A stretch of 64,000 nt of DNA from Klebsormidium nitens (Eukaryota; Streptophyta; Klebsormidiophyceae; Klebsormidiales; Klebsormidiaceae). Below are positions 11,001 to 23,000 of this stretch, piece after piece (the stretch's first letter is position 1; each line of letters begins with the position of its first letter). The notes beneath the pieces were generated by a model that saw only the letters and a list, made by a program, of their open reading frames with translations, was not told where the DNA came from and made no database searches. The stretch is taken from contig DF237335.1 of the NCBI GenBank assembly GCA_000708835.1, positions 1 to 64,000 of the forward strand, written 5' to 3'. Position numbers and translations under genes: made by a program.

Positions 11001-14000
11001 AAAGTCCCGCTGTTCGTTGAAACTGAGACCACTGCCAGGAACCAAAATGAAACAAACCCAACAGGTTTCCGCGGTTTCAGCAAGGCTGTTAAATCTTGTG
11101 CCTATGAAAATAAACCACACCTCTCGGTTGTATTGCTCGGTAATTAGCACTTCCCGGATGTCCCGTTGCTCGGCGAGCCCGAGACGGCCGACAGGAATCA
11201 GCCGTTTCAGGAGAAAAAAACCAACCAATTTTTACACTCTCCAAAACTTGTTCAACAGGATGTACTTTCTTGAGCAGAGTCCTGGATTCCATCAGATTAC
11301 TCCTACCGCTCGGTTGTATTGCTCGGTAATGAGCACCTCCCGAATGTCCCGCTGTTTGGCGAGCACCGAGACGGCCGACAGGAACCAGAAACTACGAACC
11401 AGCAATTACGAGACAGACCCAATTACTGTCGACAACTTCCACGACCAAAGATGGTCTTTGCTCGAGGAATCCTTTGGTTCAGCCAGAAAATACCTACCTC
11501 TCGGTTGTACTGCTCGGTGATGAGCACCTCCCGAATGTCCCGTTGCTCGGCGAGCACCGAGACTGCCGACAGGAACCAGCAGTCGCCGAGCAGCCCCTGC
11601 CGCACGTCCTCGGGGCGGGGAATCCCCCGGAAGAGGCACGGCGCGCGGCCACCGTGCCACCGCTCCGAAAGCTCCTCTGGGCGCTTCCATTTCTCCGCCA
11701 CCTGGCAAAAATCCAAAATGTGCACGTTGGTCAGTGTTGACAGAGATTTTCAGGCCCAGCGTGCCAGCGTTTTAGAGCGCTTCCACGTCTTCGCCACCTG
11801 GTAAAGAACGAATTGCGCAGTTTGGTCGGTGTTAACACAGGTTTGCAGGACTTTGCCCCCGTGCCAACCGAGACAGAAACAGAAACAGAAAGAAAGAAGT
11901 GCTCGTTGTCTTCAATGGAGTCAGATCCGGGTATTCGAGGACTTCAATTTGAGGGATCTACTGTGACAGGCCCTGCTTGGCAAGCTGCGGAAGCGGCTCG
12001 GAGGTTTAATTGACGGTTATCCAAACAAGAAACGCCAAGGGCCTTTCTCATAGGAAAAGGAAGGGGTGGCCAGAAAAGAAGAACCGGATGGATGAAACTT
12101 GTCCAAGACCAGAACACGCTAAGAGCCTTCTTACGGAGTAGAAAGGGTTGGGAAAGAACAACCAAAAAGTGCAGATGAAGCAAAGCAAAGGGTGGAAAGA
12201 AGCACGTCACACAGTCCGGACCAAAACCAAACCGCTGAAAACAACTAGAACGTTTACCGAGCCGAGCCTGGTTGGGATTGATGAAGAAGGGACGATTCAA
12301 GAGCGTCCAATCAGTATGAAGACGGGCGCCAAGCAGACAGTGGAAAACGACACATCACAGAAGCGAAACGCTGGACAGACCATGAGAAGTTAAATCTACC
12401 TGCTGGGCTCGCACGTACTGGGCTGGTTGGCATCGATGAAAATGGAATCAAGGTCATTGAGGAGCATTTCAAAAGCATAAAATCTGACAGAAAGCAGACA
12501 GTGCGGATAAGCTCATCAAAACCCGGGCGACGGACCAATCTTAAAGTTTTCTTTCGGACGTACCTGCTTTGCTAGACGCGGGTTCGGCTGGTTGGGATCG
12601 ATGAAGATGGAACGAGGGCTGCTGGGGAATTCGAAGTCGTGATAGCACTGGTTCGGGCTGATGCGCTTGAGGTCGTTCCGAATGTTGTTCTCGTATGCGC
12701 GCATCTTGGCGTTGATGTCTGTGACCGATTCCTCTTCGAACTGCGAATAGGAGCCAACGACCGACACGTTAGGCTCAGGATGAGCAGATTCCGGATACTT
12801 CGATACCGGTTTCGGAAGGAAATCTTCATCTTCGGATGCCATAGTCTTGTTCTCGGTCGGAAGAAGCGTCGACGATTCATGTCAGCAACCAACTCCTCGA
12901 ACTGCGGAAGCAAAGGAGGACTGACACAATAGGCTATACGCACCCGACCTGAGACAAGCCACGCCGTTTTGAGACCCAACTCGGATGCCGGTTCCGGAAG
13001 GTAAAACCACCCTTAAAAGCCACAGATCCAGGGTCTTGGACGGAAGAAACGTTGACGATTGGTCATAGGCGGGTGCTAGTACTGAGCACGGTCACGATCA
13101 CACTGGATGTGCATTTAATGAAGGTTTGAAACACACCGTTTATTGCGTGGAAGAGGACTGCAATTGATGGCCATCACAAGCGGCTCACACCAAGATTCCC
13201 ATTGCTGGATCTTCGTAACCGAGGCAAGGGAAAGGAGGCATGCGCAGAGAAGAGAAAGCGACCACCACTGGTGGGCCGCCATGATCGCACAAAGTTTTGT
13301 GCGAGACGGGACAGAAAACTTGCTACGAAAGTGGGCCGATCTAGTTCCAAACCGAGTAGAACCGGAGCGGCATGAATGGACAAGTCAACTTCTTGTGGGC
13401 AGCTTTCCTCGCACAACATTCTCGTCCACGGTCATCAAAAGCGGCAGCAAAAAATTCGCTGGTCCGAAACGAGATATCAAACTTTACAGCACGAAAGACG
13501 AAGCACGATAGAGGGAGGTGTCTCGCATAATTGTCTCGTTTAAGCTGGTCGAAGGCAGGCAAGCAACATCCGATTGAAAAATGGTACTTCAGAAGTGACT
13601 AAGCAAACCAGACAAGCACATGAAGGCAGCAAATCAGAGGACGCTTCTCAAGCTCACCGTTATTCGATACGGGTACGAAAGCAGCAAAACAAGAGGGCGT
13701 TTCCGAAAGCTCACCGTGGGCAGTTTCCTCCGCACAAAGTCCCCATCCATGCTGGTCCACGGTTTTCGCCGCTTGAGCGGCCGCGCGTCGCTGTCCCCCC
13801 GCGAGTAGTCCCCCCGCCGCAGCGGCCCCGACTGGCTGTAGCGCGACGGCGTCGCGGTGCCGTGCCCGTCGCTTATGCTGCGCGGGCCCATGCCGTAGAT
13901 CCTGCAAGCGGATGATGTCCACATGACGTCAGCAAAGGAAGTGCAGGAGAGGAAGGGAGCAGACGTCCGAGCCCGTTGTGCCCGTCGCATGACGTCAGCG

Positions 14001-17000
14001 CAGCTGTGCGGGAGTGGCCAAAAAAGAAAGAAGGGGAAAAGGTGGAAAGACGATCAGTGAAGACGAATGCGCTGTGCTGTCTTTCTACTGCTTGGGCCAT
14101 GCTGTGGATCCTGCGAGAGTATGACGTTCGTATGACGTCAGCAGAGGCTGTGTCGGGGCAAGCGAGGTCGGAAAGGAAAGGAGAAAACAGAGAAAGAGGA
14201 AATAGAAGCGTCGATTCGTCTGTGTAGACCGGCGACCCATGTTGCGGATCCTGCGGGGACGACGTCAGCATGGCCTCACACGACGAGAAAGTAGACACGT
14301 AGTTGAGGGAACAGAGAGACGCACAGAGCAATGCCGCAAGGCTGGGGAACATGATATCTGGCGGTCAAAGTTTCAAGCCTTAGGATCCTCAATTTCACTT
14401 GCATCTCCTCCTCCCACAAAAAGCTGTTCAGGATGAAAGACGATCCCTCGAAGTTGCACCCACCCAGAGCTGCCTCCCCTCGCATCCAGCATCGCCTCAT
14501 GCATGGGCACCACCGGGGGCGCTGGCTGCGTCATGCTGTCGTCACCCTCGCCGATGTCGTCATCCGGCGGGCCGTCGACGACCTGGTATCCGTCGACGAC
14601 CGTGCTCTTGTGTACGAACCAGGCTTCGCGCACGTTGAGTGCGTGGTCGAATAAGAAGACGTCCATGATCTCTAAGTTGGCGCGGGGGGTCCAGTGGTAC
14701 TGGTTCGCATCTGCAAGCATTCACGTTTTAGCGTCTTGGAGTCTTGTGTTTTTGAGGATTTTGAAGGGAGCGGGCTCGCTTTAGCTAAGATCGTGGTTTG
14801 AACCTCACAAGAGAAAACGTCTATGATCTCTAAGTTGGCACGGAGGGTCCAGTGGTACTGGTTCGCATCTGGGAGTTACAAATTGAAGGGTTCTGGTTTG
14901 TGAATTTTCAACACGACCGGCTTGAGTTCGAACAATGGTTCTTTGGAAACCATTCATGACCAGAATGAACGTGCATGATCTCTAAGTTGGCGCTGGGGGT
15001 CCAGTGGTACTGGTTCGCATCTGAGAGGTACAAATTGAGGGGTTCAGGTTTGTGATTTTTGAACACGACCGAGTTGAGTTCAAACAATGGTTCTTTGGAA
15101 GCCATTCATGACCAGAATGAACGTCCGTGATCTCTGAGTTGGCTCGAGGGGTCCAGTGGTACTGGTTAGCATCTGCAAGAATTCACGTTTGAGGGTCTTA
15201 GGTTTGTGATTTCGGGGGGCTTTGAATCAAGCGGGCTCGGTATAGCTAAGATCGTGATTTGAAGGTCATATACCTCACAAAAGAAACGCCCACGATTTCC
15301 AGATCAGAGCGGGAGGTCCGGGCTGCATATAAAGCGGGCACAGTTCTTGATGAAGGGAATCGTGTGGTGCGAAGTAGGCTAATAATTGAGGAGGGATCCA
15401 TGCGGTGCCTCCTCAGTTAACAGCCTACTCCGCACGGCATGATTCCCCTTCGCCGACGACTTTGGGTTCAGGGTTACCAGATCACATTCAAGTTCAAAAG
15501 AGAGGCCGCCTTTAACAGTGCATTCGAAGTCTGACTCTCTTTTTTCATGCTGTTCTGGACAGGTTTGCCGTATTTTGCAAAGACGAACCGAAGCACGACC
15601 ACTGACGCAGACGCTTGATGATCGACGTGGAGGTCTCAAAAAGGAATCGACAAGATAAACTCAGAAGCTCTGAAAGTTCAATGTTTCACCAGGGTGACAC
15701 CATTATCTGCACCCGTTGCCCCATGTGTTCTCTCCAATCAAGGAAAACCCAGGCGTGAGAGATGCAGTTTTGGAACCCATCTGATGGAAACGGACGCCTC
15801 AACATAGCTCTTCGCAAAACAACCAACAGGTTAAGGCGCCAAAGACAAAAGATCATTTCTTGATACTCAAAATCGGACGCCTCAGACACACACATGGACA
15901 CGTGACACTAGACTTGACGATCACAAGAACACCTTTGTTTGAACACCTGACAATCATATCCGGACGCTTCACAACAAGTTCGGACACCCAACAATCACAT
16001 TCAGACGCTTCACAACAAGTTCGGACACCCAACAATCACATTCGGACGCTAAAAAAACGGGTTCGGACACCTGACGATCGGATTTGGACACCAAAAAACC
16101 CAATTCGGCCACCTCTGGACAAAATTTAAACGCCTCACCGAGCGGGCACGCTTGCCCGATCCATATCTCGTCCGTTGTCTTCCACACCCCGCTAGGCCCG
16201 TCCGGAAAGAATATTCCCCGGCGCCACGTGTCTTCTTCGCCGTCGACGTACACGGACGCCGAACCCGCGACGGCGTCGAGCACGAGCGCGACGCAGTGCC
16301 AATTTGTGTCCTCAATACCGACCGCGCCGTCGCCTTCGAAGATGAATTCCTGCGAAAAGCAGCGGGGCTTTTGAAAAGAAAGACGAAGATGAATCCTGCA
16401 GAGAGTAGCGGCACCTTCGAAAAGCAGCGGGGTTTTGAGAAAGACAGACACAGATGAACTCCCGTAGAGATAACCGACGCTTTGGGAAAGGAAGTACGGA
16501 GATGAATTTCCTGCAAAAAGCAGCGGGGCTTTGAGAAAGACAGGCAAAGATGGATTCCTTTAGAGAGAAGCGACGCTTTGGGAAAGCAAGGCAAGAAAAA
16601 TTCCTGCGATAAGCAAGTTGAGAGTTCGAGGACCTCGAGAATGGGGTTGTAAAATAAAACAGCCGGTCGGGTTGTATCCAAGCAATGCTATGCCGCATTT
16701 TTTTGATCGGTTCTTGAAGACAACTCCTTGCAAACGAATTAGCTTGATCTTTTCAAGGCTTTGCAGTGCATATGCAAGTGCGAGTCAACAAGAAGGATTG
16801 CTCGTGTTCAAGGTTAGCCTCATCCCAAGAATTCAATTGCCATCTTTCAAAACGGGAGATAAAAAGCACACGGAGTCGCAATCAAAACCCAGCTCCTCGC
16901 TCCATCCGACCCACCCTCAATAAAAGATACCGTCAACCCAAGACTGCAGAGAGGAGGAACAAGAAAAGAACAGAAAAACCCAGTGACGCCTCTTTGCTCT

Positions 17001-20000
17001 CAGAGAAACACACGACACATCAGCCAAAATCGCTGTGATGGGATTCGAACCAGTCCCACCGCCACCCCCCACCCAAAGAAAAAGCGGGGTTCACACCTGA
17101 GGGGGAACGTCCTTCCCGTCCCGTCGCTCCGACACAACTCTTAGCCCGAGCATCGCACGTGCCCCCCCGCGCCCCCCCCTCCCGACCAGTATCAACTCCA
17201 AACAGTGGCCCACCCCCCGCCGCTGACCGGACGTCCCGAGAACAACTGCGCGCTCGTCGGGCGCCAGAGACGTGATGCGGACCGCCGCGGACAAGCTTAC
17301 GGTGACGAGATCCGCGATGGGGGGTGGAATGTCGCCCGCGTAGCGCCCCCCAAAGGCGGGCTCTGAGTGCTCAATGCACACGCACCCGGGGACTTTCGTC
17401 TGGGGGAGCGGAAAGGGAGGTTAGGTTCAAGTGGTACGTGTGATTAGTATGTCTGCTTATGTTATGTTTGTGTGTTGTGTTTGTTGTGTGTACTGTGTGC
17501 GATCTTGCGCCTTGCCTGAAGGCGAACACCTCATCTGAGGAGATCTCCTTGAAAGTCGACGAGATATGGCTGTGATCCGATCGGTGGGCTTTGAAAAGCA
17601 GACAAGAAAAGGTACGTTTTTAAAGACTGTTTACTAATAAATCAAGAACGTCTAGGGTAAGGTCCAGAAGGCGTTGAATTGGCTGGCGGCGCAGAAGGGA
17701 CAGCAACAATGTTTGAGACCGGATAGCAACCGGGCAGGACTTTCAAAAAGGTCCCCCCTGCTTGCCTTCAAATTTTCATGCCTTACACCGCGTTAAGATG
17801 GTCTCCGGATTCTTCAGTACGTTGTGGATTGAGAAGCAATGCAATCGCGGACTGGGCGACTTCAGGCGGAGGCCAAGGTTTCCGAATTCTTCTTATTGGC
17901 TCACCAGCCAAGCCAACCAGCCCTTTGGAGCTACCCTATGCCGGCCTTGAGAAAGCAGGAGATTGAGGTGAATCACCAGAGGCTTGATAGGATCTTCAAA
18001 ACAGCTTGGAAATCACTAATTTGATTTTCCTATTTTTTTTCCTTCTTTTTTTTGGAAGTCACTCTTTTAATGACTCATATCTGGACTTGAGTACATTCAA
18101 AAAGAATGATTCAAAAACTGTGAATGCTCACCATCCGGGCGCGCTCGAGCCTCCGGGTCTCGGCCTCCGCCGACATCTCGCGGCGCTTCTCGTGCCGCTT
18201 CTGCTTGCCACGCGCCTCCTCCTCCCGTTTCCGCGCGATGCGCTCCTCCTTGCGCTGCTGCCAATCGAAGAATCTGCACGGCGAGGAGCAAGGGATTCCG
18301 CACTCAGCTTCCGAACAATGATTCTGGGTGCTGTGTCGGGCTTTGAAGTCAGCACAAGTACAGGTGCGATGAGTGGCGTCTTGCTTCAAGCCATCAGAAG
18401 GCACCCTCTCGGTCAAAGCGTTCTGCGTTGTTCTCATGGCAGCTGAAAAGTACGGTTTGAAATGGGGGCTCGATGCTAGACCTGGCAGCTTTGCAAAATC
18501 TGATTTGGAGGAATTGGAGGAGACAACTGCTCCGCTCACATTCCTTCAAGCTGCTTTCCCATTCAGCTTCGCAACATTAAAAAGCAAGGAACTCTTGGAA
18601 TCGTAGACCCTCACGAAGTAACAAAACTGCCGGCACAAGTCTCAGCAGACAAACTCGTGCCTCACTCACTCTCGCTCATAACTCCATCAGCTTGGCTCTC
18701 TCCGCTAATTCCAGAATTACATGTCTTCAAAGGAACCTCAACACAAGAAGAGAGGAACTTCTGGATGCACGGATCCAAAACGGAACAGCAAAAACGACTA
18801 ACGGCAGAAGTCAAATAAGCAACCGCAGGAGACTTCAATTGCGTTTGAGCAAGCAGGCAGAAGCAAGAAATCAAACCACAACGAATTACCGTGTTTGCTA
18901 GAACCAAACCCTGTTAATCACCCGCAGCAAACTCACTCTCGCTCCCGCTATAGCAGCTTGGCCCTCTTCGCCCCATCCTATTTCTCTAATCGTCGGATGC
19001 AAGAAATGAAAAAGGATAACTGAGATCCACAGTCTCGATCAGAGCATTAGGGTTGCACTTAGAAAGACCCAAAGAAAAGCATAAAGGTCGCACTTAAGAG
19101 AAACTCGGAAAAGATCAGAAAAGGTACGCGCCCACTCACTCTCGCTCGAGTTCCAGCAGCTTGGCCCTCTCCCGCCCGCCCCGCGACCACTTGCGCATCT
19201 GCTCCAGCGAGAAGTCGCACTTGTGCTGGTCGCGCAGATGGTCCTGAAACAGCCGCAATCGCACGTCGTCTTGCTTCTTCTCGCGCTCCGCAAACAGTCC
19301 GATCGTGAGCAGAAGGTACCCCCCGAAGGACCCCCACATTGTGAGCCACTCGTCATCAATTGCTCGCTCGAGGCGCAGGATCTCCTTGTGCGCGTGCATG
19401 CGCGTCGAGCGGGGGAGGGTGATGTCATCGCCGTCAGTCAGCCTGCACGGGGGGAGTGGCTTGCGTGGGTCCTTGAGAAGTCGGTTTAAAAACGACATAT
19501 GTTTCGGCGAAAAGGTGTTGGGTGGCCCGACCCTGTTTCATATTTAGAAACAGTGACGTCATAGGAGTCGTTCAGCTGGCGAGAGGAGGTCAGCCTGCGT
19601 CAGATGCCGGCTGTAGAAGAGCAGAGTTGGGTTCCCGCTCGCACCGAGTACTAACCGTCATTAATCAACTTCCAAGCTCGAAGCGTCTGCAAATCTGTCA
19701 ATCCAGACCCCATGCGAAACGGTAAGCACAGATTCTCGAAGCTAACCCCACTCCCACATACCCTGAAAGATTGGTGTTTGGCCCTCAATCTTGCCCGCGA
19801 AACTTACAACTGAACTTGGCCACCATGTTGTCTGACCCCAATCACCAAGCCATAAGCTCTCAGGTTTGAGATCCCAACGCCCCATACTAATAGGAGCTCA
19901 TACACTTAAAAAACAGCCGCCTTGAACGCACCTGTGATGTTCTAAGCTCAGATCCACCTCCGCCTTGTCGATCCCAGACCCGCGCCGCGAAAGGGGACCC

Positions 20001-23000
20001 CCTCCGGCGGACCGCCCGAGCCGGAACGACCGCCGCAGCCACGGCCCCGCCGCTAGTTCTTGCTTCCGCAGCTGCTTTCTCAGCCACTTGATATCGCCCT
20101 CCGGAAGGGGATCCCTCTGCGCGCCCCGGCTGGCGCCTGTCTTCTGGATCTTCTCGGTGGCCTTGGTGATCGCGAGCTTGATGTCTTCTTCGCTAAGGTA
20201 CATGAGGGCAGTCTCCATCATCTGCAAACGATCGCCCAATAGCAATAAGGAAATCCAGAAAAACAGCTCGTAATGTAGGTGTCAGAGGTTCACGGTGTCT
20301 AATATATCGAGGAATTTCCCAATTCCAGGGTTTTTAGAGTCGACTAGAGAGGAAATCAGCAGAAATACGACGTCTTTTTCTTTTGAGTTGGGTTGATTGA
20401 GGCACCCTCCATCTTTTGCAGCGAGACTTATCAGGCTTCCATCCGCTTCACCGCGCTGCAGGTCAGGGGGTACTGGTCTTTCAGCCCTCTTTGCGATGCT
20501 TCGCTTCTCTTCTCTTATCACAAGAGAGGCCTCTTAGAGTTCTCTATTTACAGCTCACACAGATGTTGGTGCTGAGACGAATCTGTCCACTTCGTTCCAG
20601 GAAGATTGCGGACATCTAGATAACACGATCAGAGGGTCTCCAGGTCATTGCTACCTACATTATACCACTTGAAACGGCAGCACGGACGTTAGTTTGCAGA
20701 CTGCTCAGTTGCAGTCTTCGTCTCTCGACATTTCTCACGAAGTCTGCAAACTCTAACAACACGAACCACCTGCCGACGGAGAGACCCAATCGACGCTCAC
20801 CTTGACTGTGATTCGGGGCCTCGACGCCGCAAACGCGTACGCAATCACCAGCGTCAGCGAGCAGACCGCCGATCCCGCGTACGGGGGGGTGATCCACACA
20901 CTCGCGAGGACCCCCCACGTCGCGGTGCTGATCGCGACGAGGTACAAAACCAAGAACGCCATGCTCCGATCTCCCGCCGTGTCTAGTTCGGGGTCGAATG
21001 TGAATATGGGGAGCACTCGGGGCGAGTAGACGATGGCGGAGGGAGCAAGGAGGCGGGAAAGGGCCCAGCCGGCGAAGAGGATGAGGAGGGAGAAGTAGCC
21101 GACCGAGGCGCCGACCAGGGGGTACTCTGCACGAGAAAACGAGGAGGATATAAAAGCTGTGCAAAGAGCTGGTTTCATGTAGGTTATCAAAAAACGATCT
21201 AAAGCGGGCGCACTCAGATACTCACTCGACTCCCAATCGATTCCAAACCGATTGAGTAGTTGTAATGACAAGTTTGTTCAGCATTTCAAAATCTTGTCTC
21301 TCATCAGCCGGACCCAACGAAAGCGTCGCAAAGAGGACTTTACGGAGCGAGCGCCGTTACAGGAAACTCATTCGACCTCCAGCCGACCCCAACCGCAAGT
21401 CCCGCAATGAAGCTAGATCGAGCACAGGTTCGGAAACTTGCTTGACTTTCAGCCGACCCCCAACGAACGCGTCTTTAAGGCACATCACAGGGCGAGCGCC
21501 TTTACAGGAATCTTACTCGACTTCCAACCGATCCCGAACCACGCAGCGAATGACTGAAAATTCAAGCGCAGGTTCGGGAACTTACTTGACTTCCAGCCGA
21601 CCCCGAACGAAAGTGTCGCCAGTACGAGAGCGGCCGCGATGCCGGAGCACAGCTCCCACCGGCCCAACCGGAACTTGTTGCCCACCCAACGGTACGCCAT
21701 CGTGATGGCAATCACCACGAGCATCAAGAACAGCAGCATCGCAACGCCGATCTGGCGGGAGGGAAAGTTACAATGGTTAGTACACAAGAGCACCAGTGCT
21801 TGTGTTGATGACGTGACGTTCAGGTTTCTCCATCGAGGTTTGAATCACGAAGAAAGGAGGAAATCAAGCTTATTACCCAACCATTGGTATGCCATCGTTA
21901 CGACAATCACCACGAGCATCAGGAACAGCAGCATCACAACGCCAATCTAAAGACAAAGACAGCTTTAGTATTCAGCACATGAGAGGATAGCAGTGTTGCT
22001 TGAAAATTTAAGGTTCGAGTAACGGAGAACAAACGAAGAGATTGTGTTGCCATCGTGATCCCAGTCACAACGAGCATTAAGAACAGCAGCATCGTAACGC
22101 CGATCTGGAAAAACAGGGTAGCTACAATGAGCAGTGCACGAGTGCATCAGTGGCGAAATTGAAAATTCGAGTGAAGAAACAGTCTGTGCAGTACGGATCC
22201 AGACCTCAGTGGCTCACAAACGACTCAACGAACATTCCAAAAAGCCAGATTACAAACCTAAGCCGACAGAACTGCGACCTTGAAACCCTAAAATCCCAAT
22301 TCTAAAGTCCCCAACTTCCTCACCAGCCACAGCTTGATCGTCACGATGATGGCGATCGCCGACGCGAGGAGCAGAAGCACCCCGGACGCGACAAGGTATA
22401 TGACCACTTTCGAGAGCCGCCACGAATCGTCCCGCCACTTGAAGAGCCCGACGCCCAGGCACAGGACCGCCGGGATGCACGTGACGGGAAGGATCGCAAT
22501 GACGACGTCATCCTCGTGCACGCCGGGCTCGGCGCGGTGGTTGCGCACCGCGAGGTGGGAGCCGACGCTGAACGCCAGGAGGACAGCTGGCGAGGATAGA
22601 AAAAGGATTAAGATCCGGGTAAGTACTATTGACACCAGAACTTGGGGAGAAAAATGAAGACATACATCAAGGGGAAGATCGTCTTGGCGCGGTGGTTGTT
22701 CACCGCAAGGTGGGAGCCGACGCCGAAGGCGAGGAGGAGAGCTGGCAAGAGAAGGAAAAGACGAGGTCGGATCCAGTTAGATGGTTGTGAACTTTGAGCA
22801 TCGGGGTTGAGGATATACGCGGTGCTGCTTTGTCCCACACATGAGAAGGAGCAAGATGGCACGCCCTCAAATGCTACATCGTTTGAAAGGATTTGTAGCC
22901 TTCTATTTATAGAGTACTTCTGGCCAGAGAGTGAAGTTTTGAACGACTCCCTTTCCAAGTGGCGAGGCAGAAGCCCAACGACTGGAAACCCGAAACGTCG

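Larger units (their letters stand above)
8655..11701 (-). other. DEK1: DEK1 exons 18-21: CysPc calpain protease core
   Basis: Exon 18 is 11498-11701, exon 19 is 10286-10492, exon 20 is 9366-9590, exon 21 is 8655-8801 (residues 1904-2164). Catalytic Cys1944 is codon 11579-11581, His2109 is codon 9384-9386 and Asn2132 is codon 8751-8753. Other family blocks are [39 protein letters not shown] and [11 protein letters not shown]. All are intact, so the protease should be active. Around these exons the introns carry many partial copies, including one of the catalytic-Cys region. Confidence 0.95.
14464..16349 (-). other. DEK1: DEK1 exons 14-15: LG3 (laminin-G-like) domain
   Basis: Exon 14 is 16139-16349 and exon 15 is 14464-14710 (residues 1630-1781). 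The LG3 signature reads [20 protein letters not shown], then a DG turn, EIWIGQACP and LEIMDVFLF. This matches the Concanavalin-A-like fold that precedes the protease in DEK1. In land plants the domain is needed for function and is proposed to regulate the protease; its ligand is unknown. After the domain the chain becomes acidic and Pro-rich. Confidence 0.9.
17097..20221 (-). other. DEK1: DEK1 exons 10-13: cytosolic linker arm
   Basis: Exon 10 is 19932-20221, exon 11 is 19140-19442, exon 12 is 18132-18273, exon 13 is 17097-17399 (residues 1284-1629). Exon 11 contains the conserved DEWLTMW...FGGYLLL...DDVRLRLF core. Exon 12 is almost entirely charged (Arg/Glu/Lys), with coiled-coil character. 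Exon 13 encodes a beta-rich segment that leads into LG3. Land-plant DEK1 has roughly 60-70 more residues (an Ala-rich, Arg-rich helix) between the charged helix and this segment. I could not find them between 17400 and 18131, so they may be absent or lie in an exon I missed; the 12/13 junction is in frame without one. Confidence 0.85.

Noticed and set aside
14821-15322. Regularly spaced repeats resembling a CRISPR array
   Set aside because: The units are decayed copies of a DEK1 exon edge in a eukaryotic intron, with no unique spacers or cas genes.
17036-17080. GGTTCGAATCCCA-like B box on the minus strand
   Set aside because: No matching A box or cloverleaf around it; a chance match next to DEK1 exon 13.
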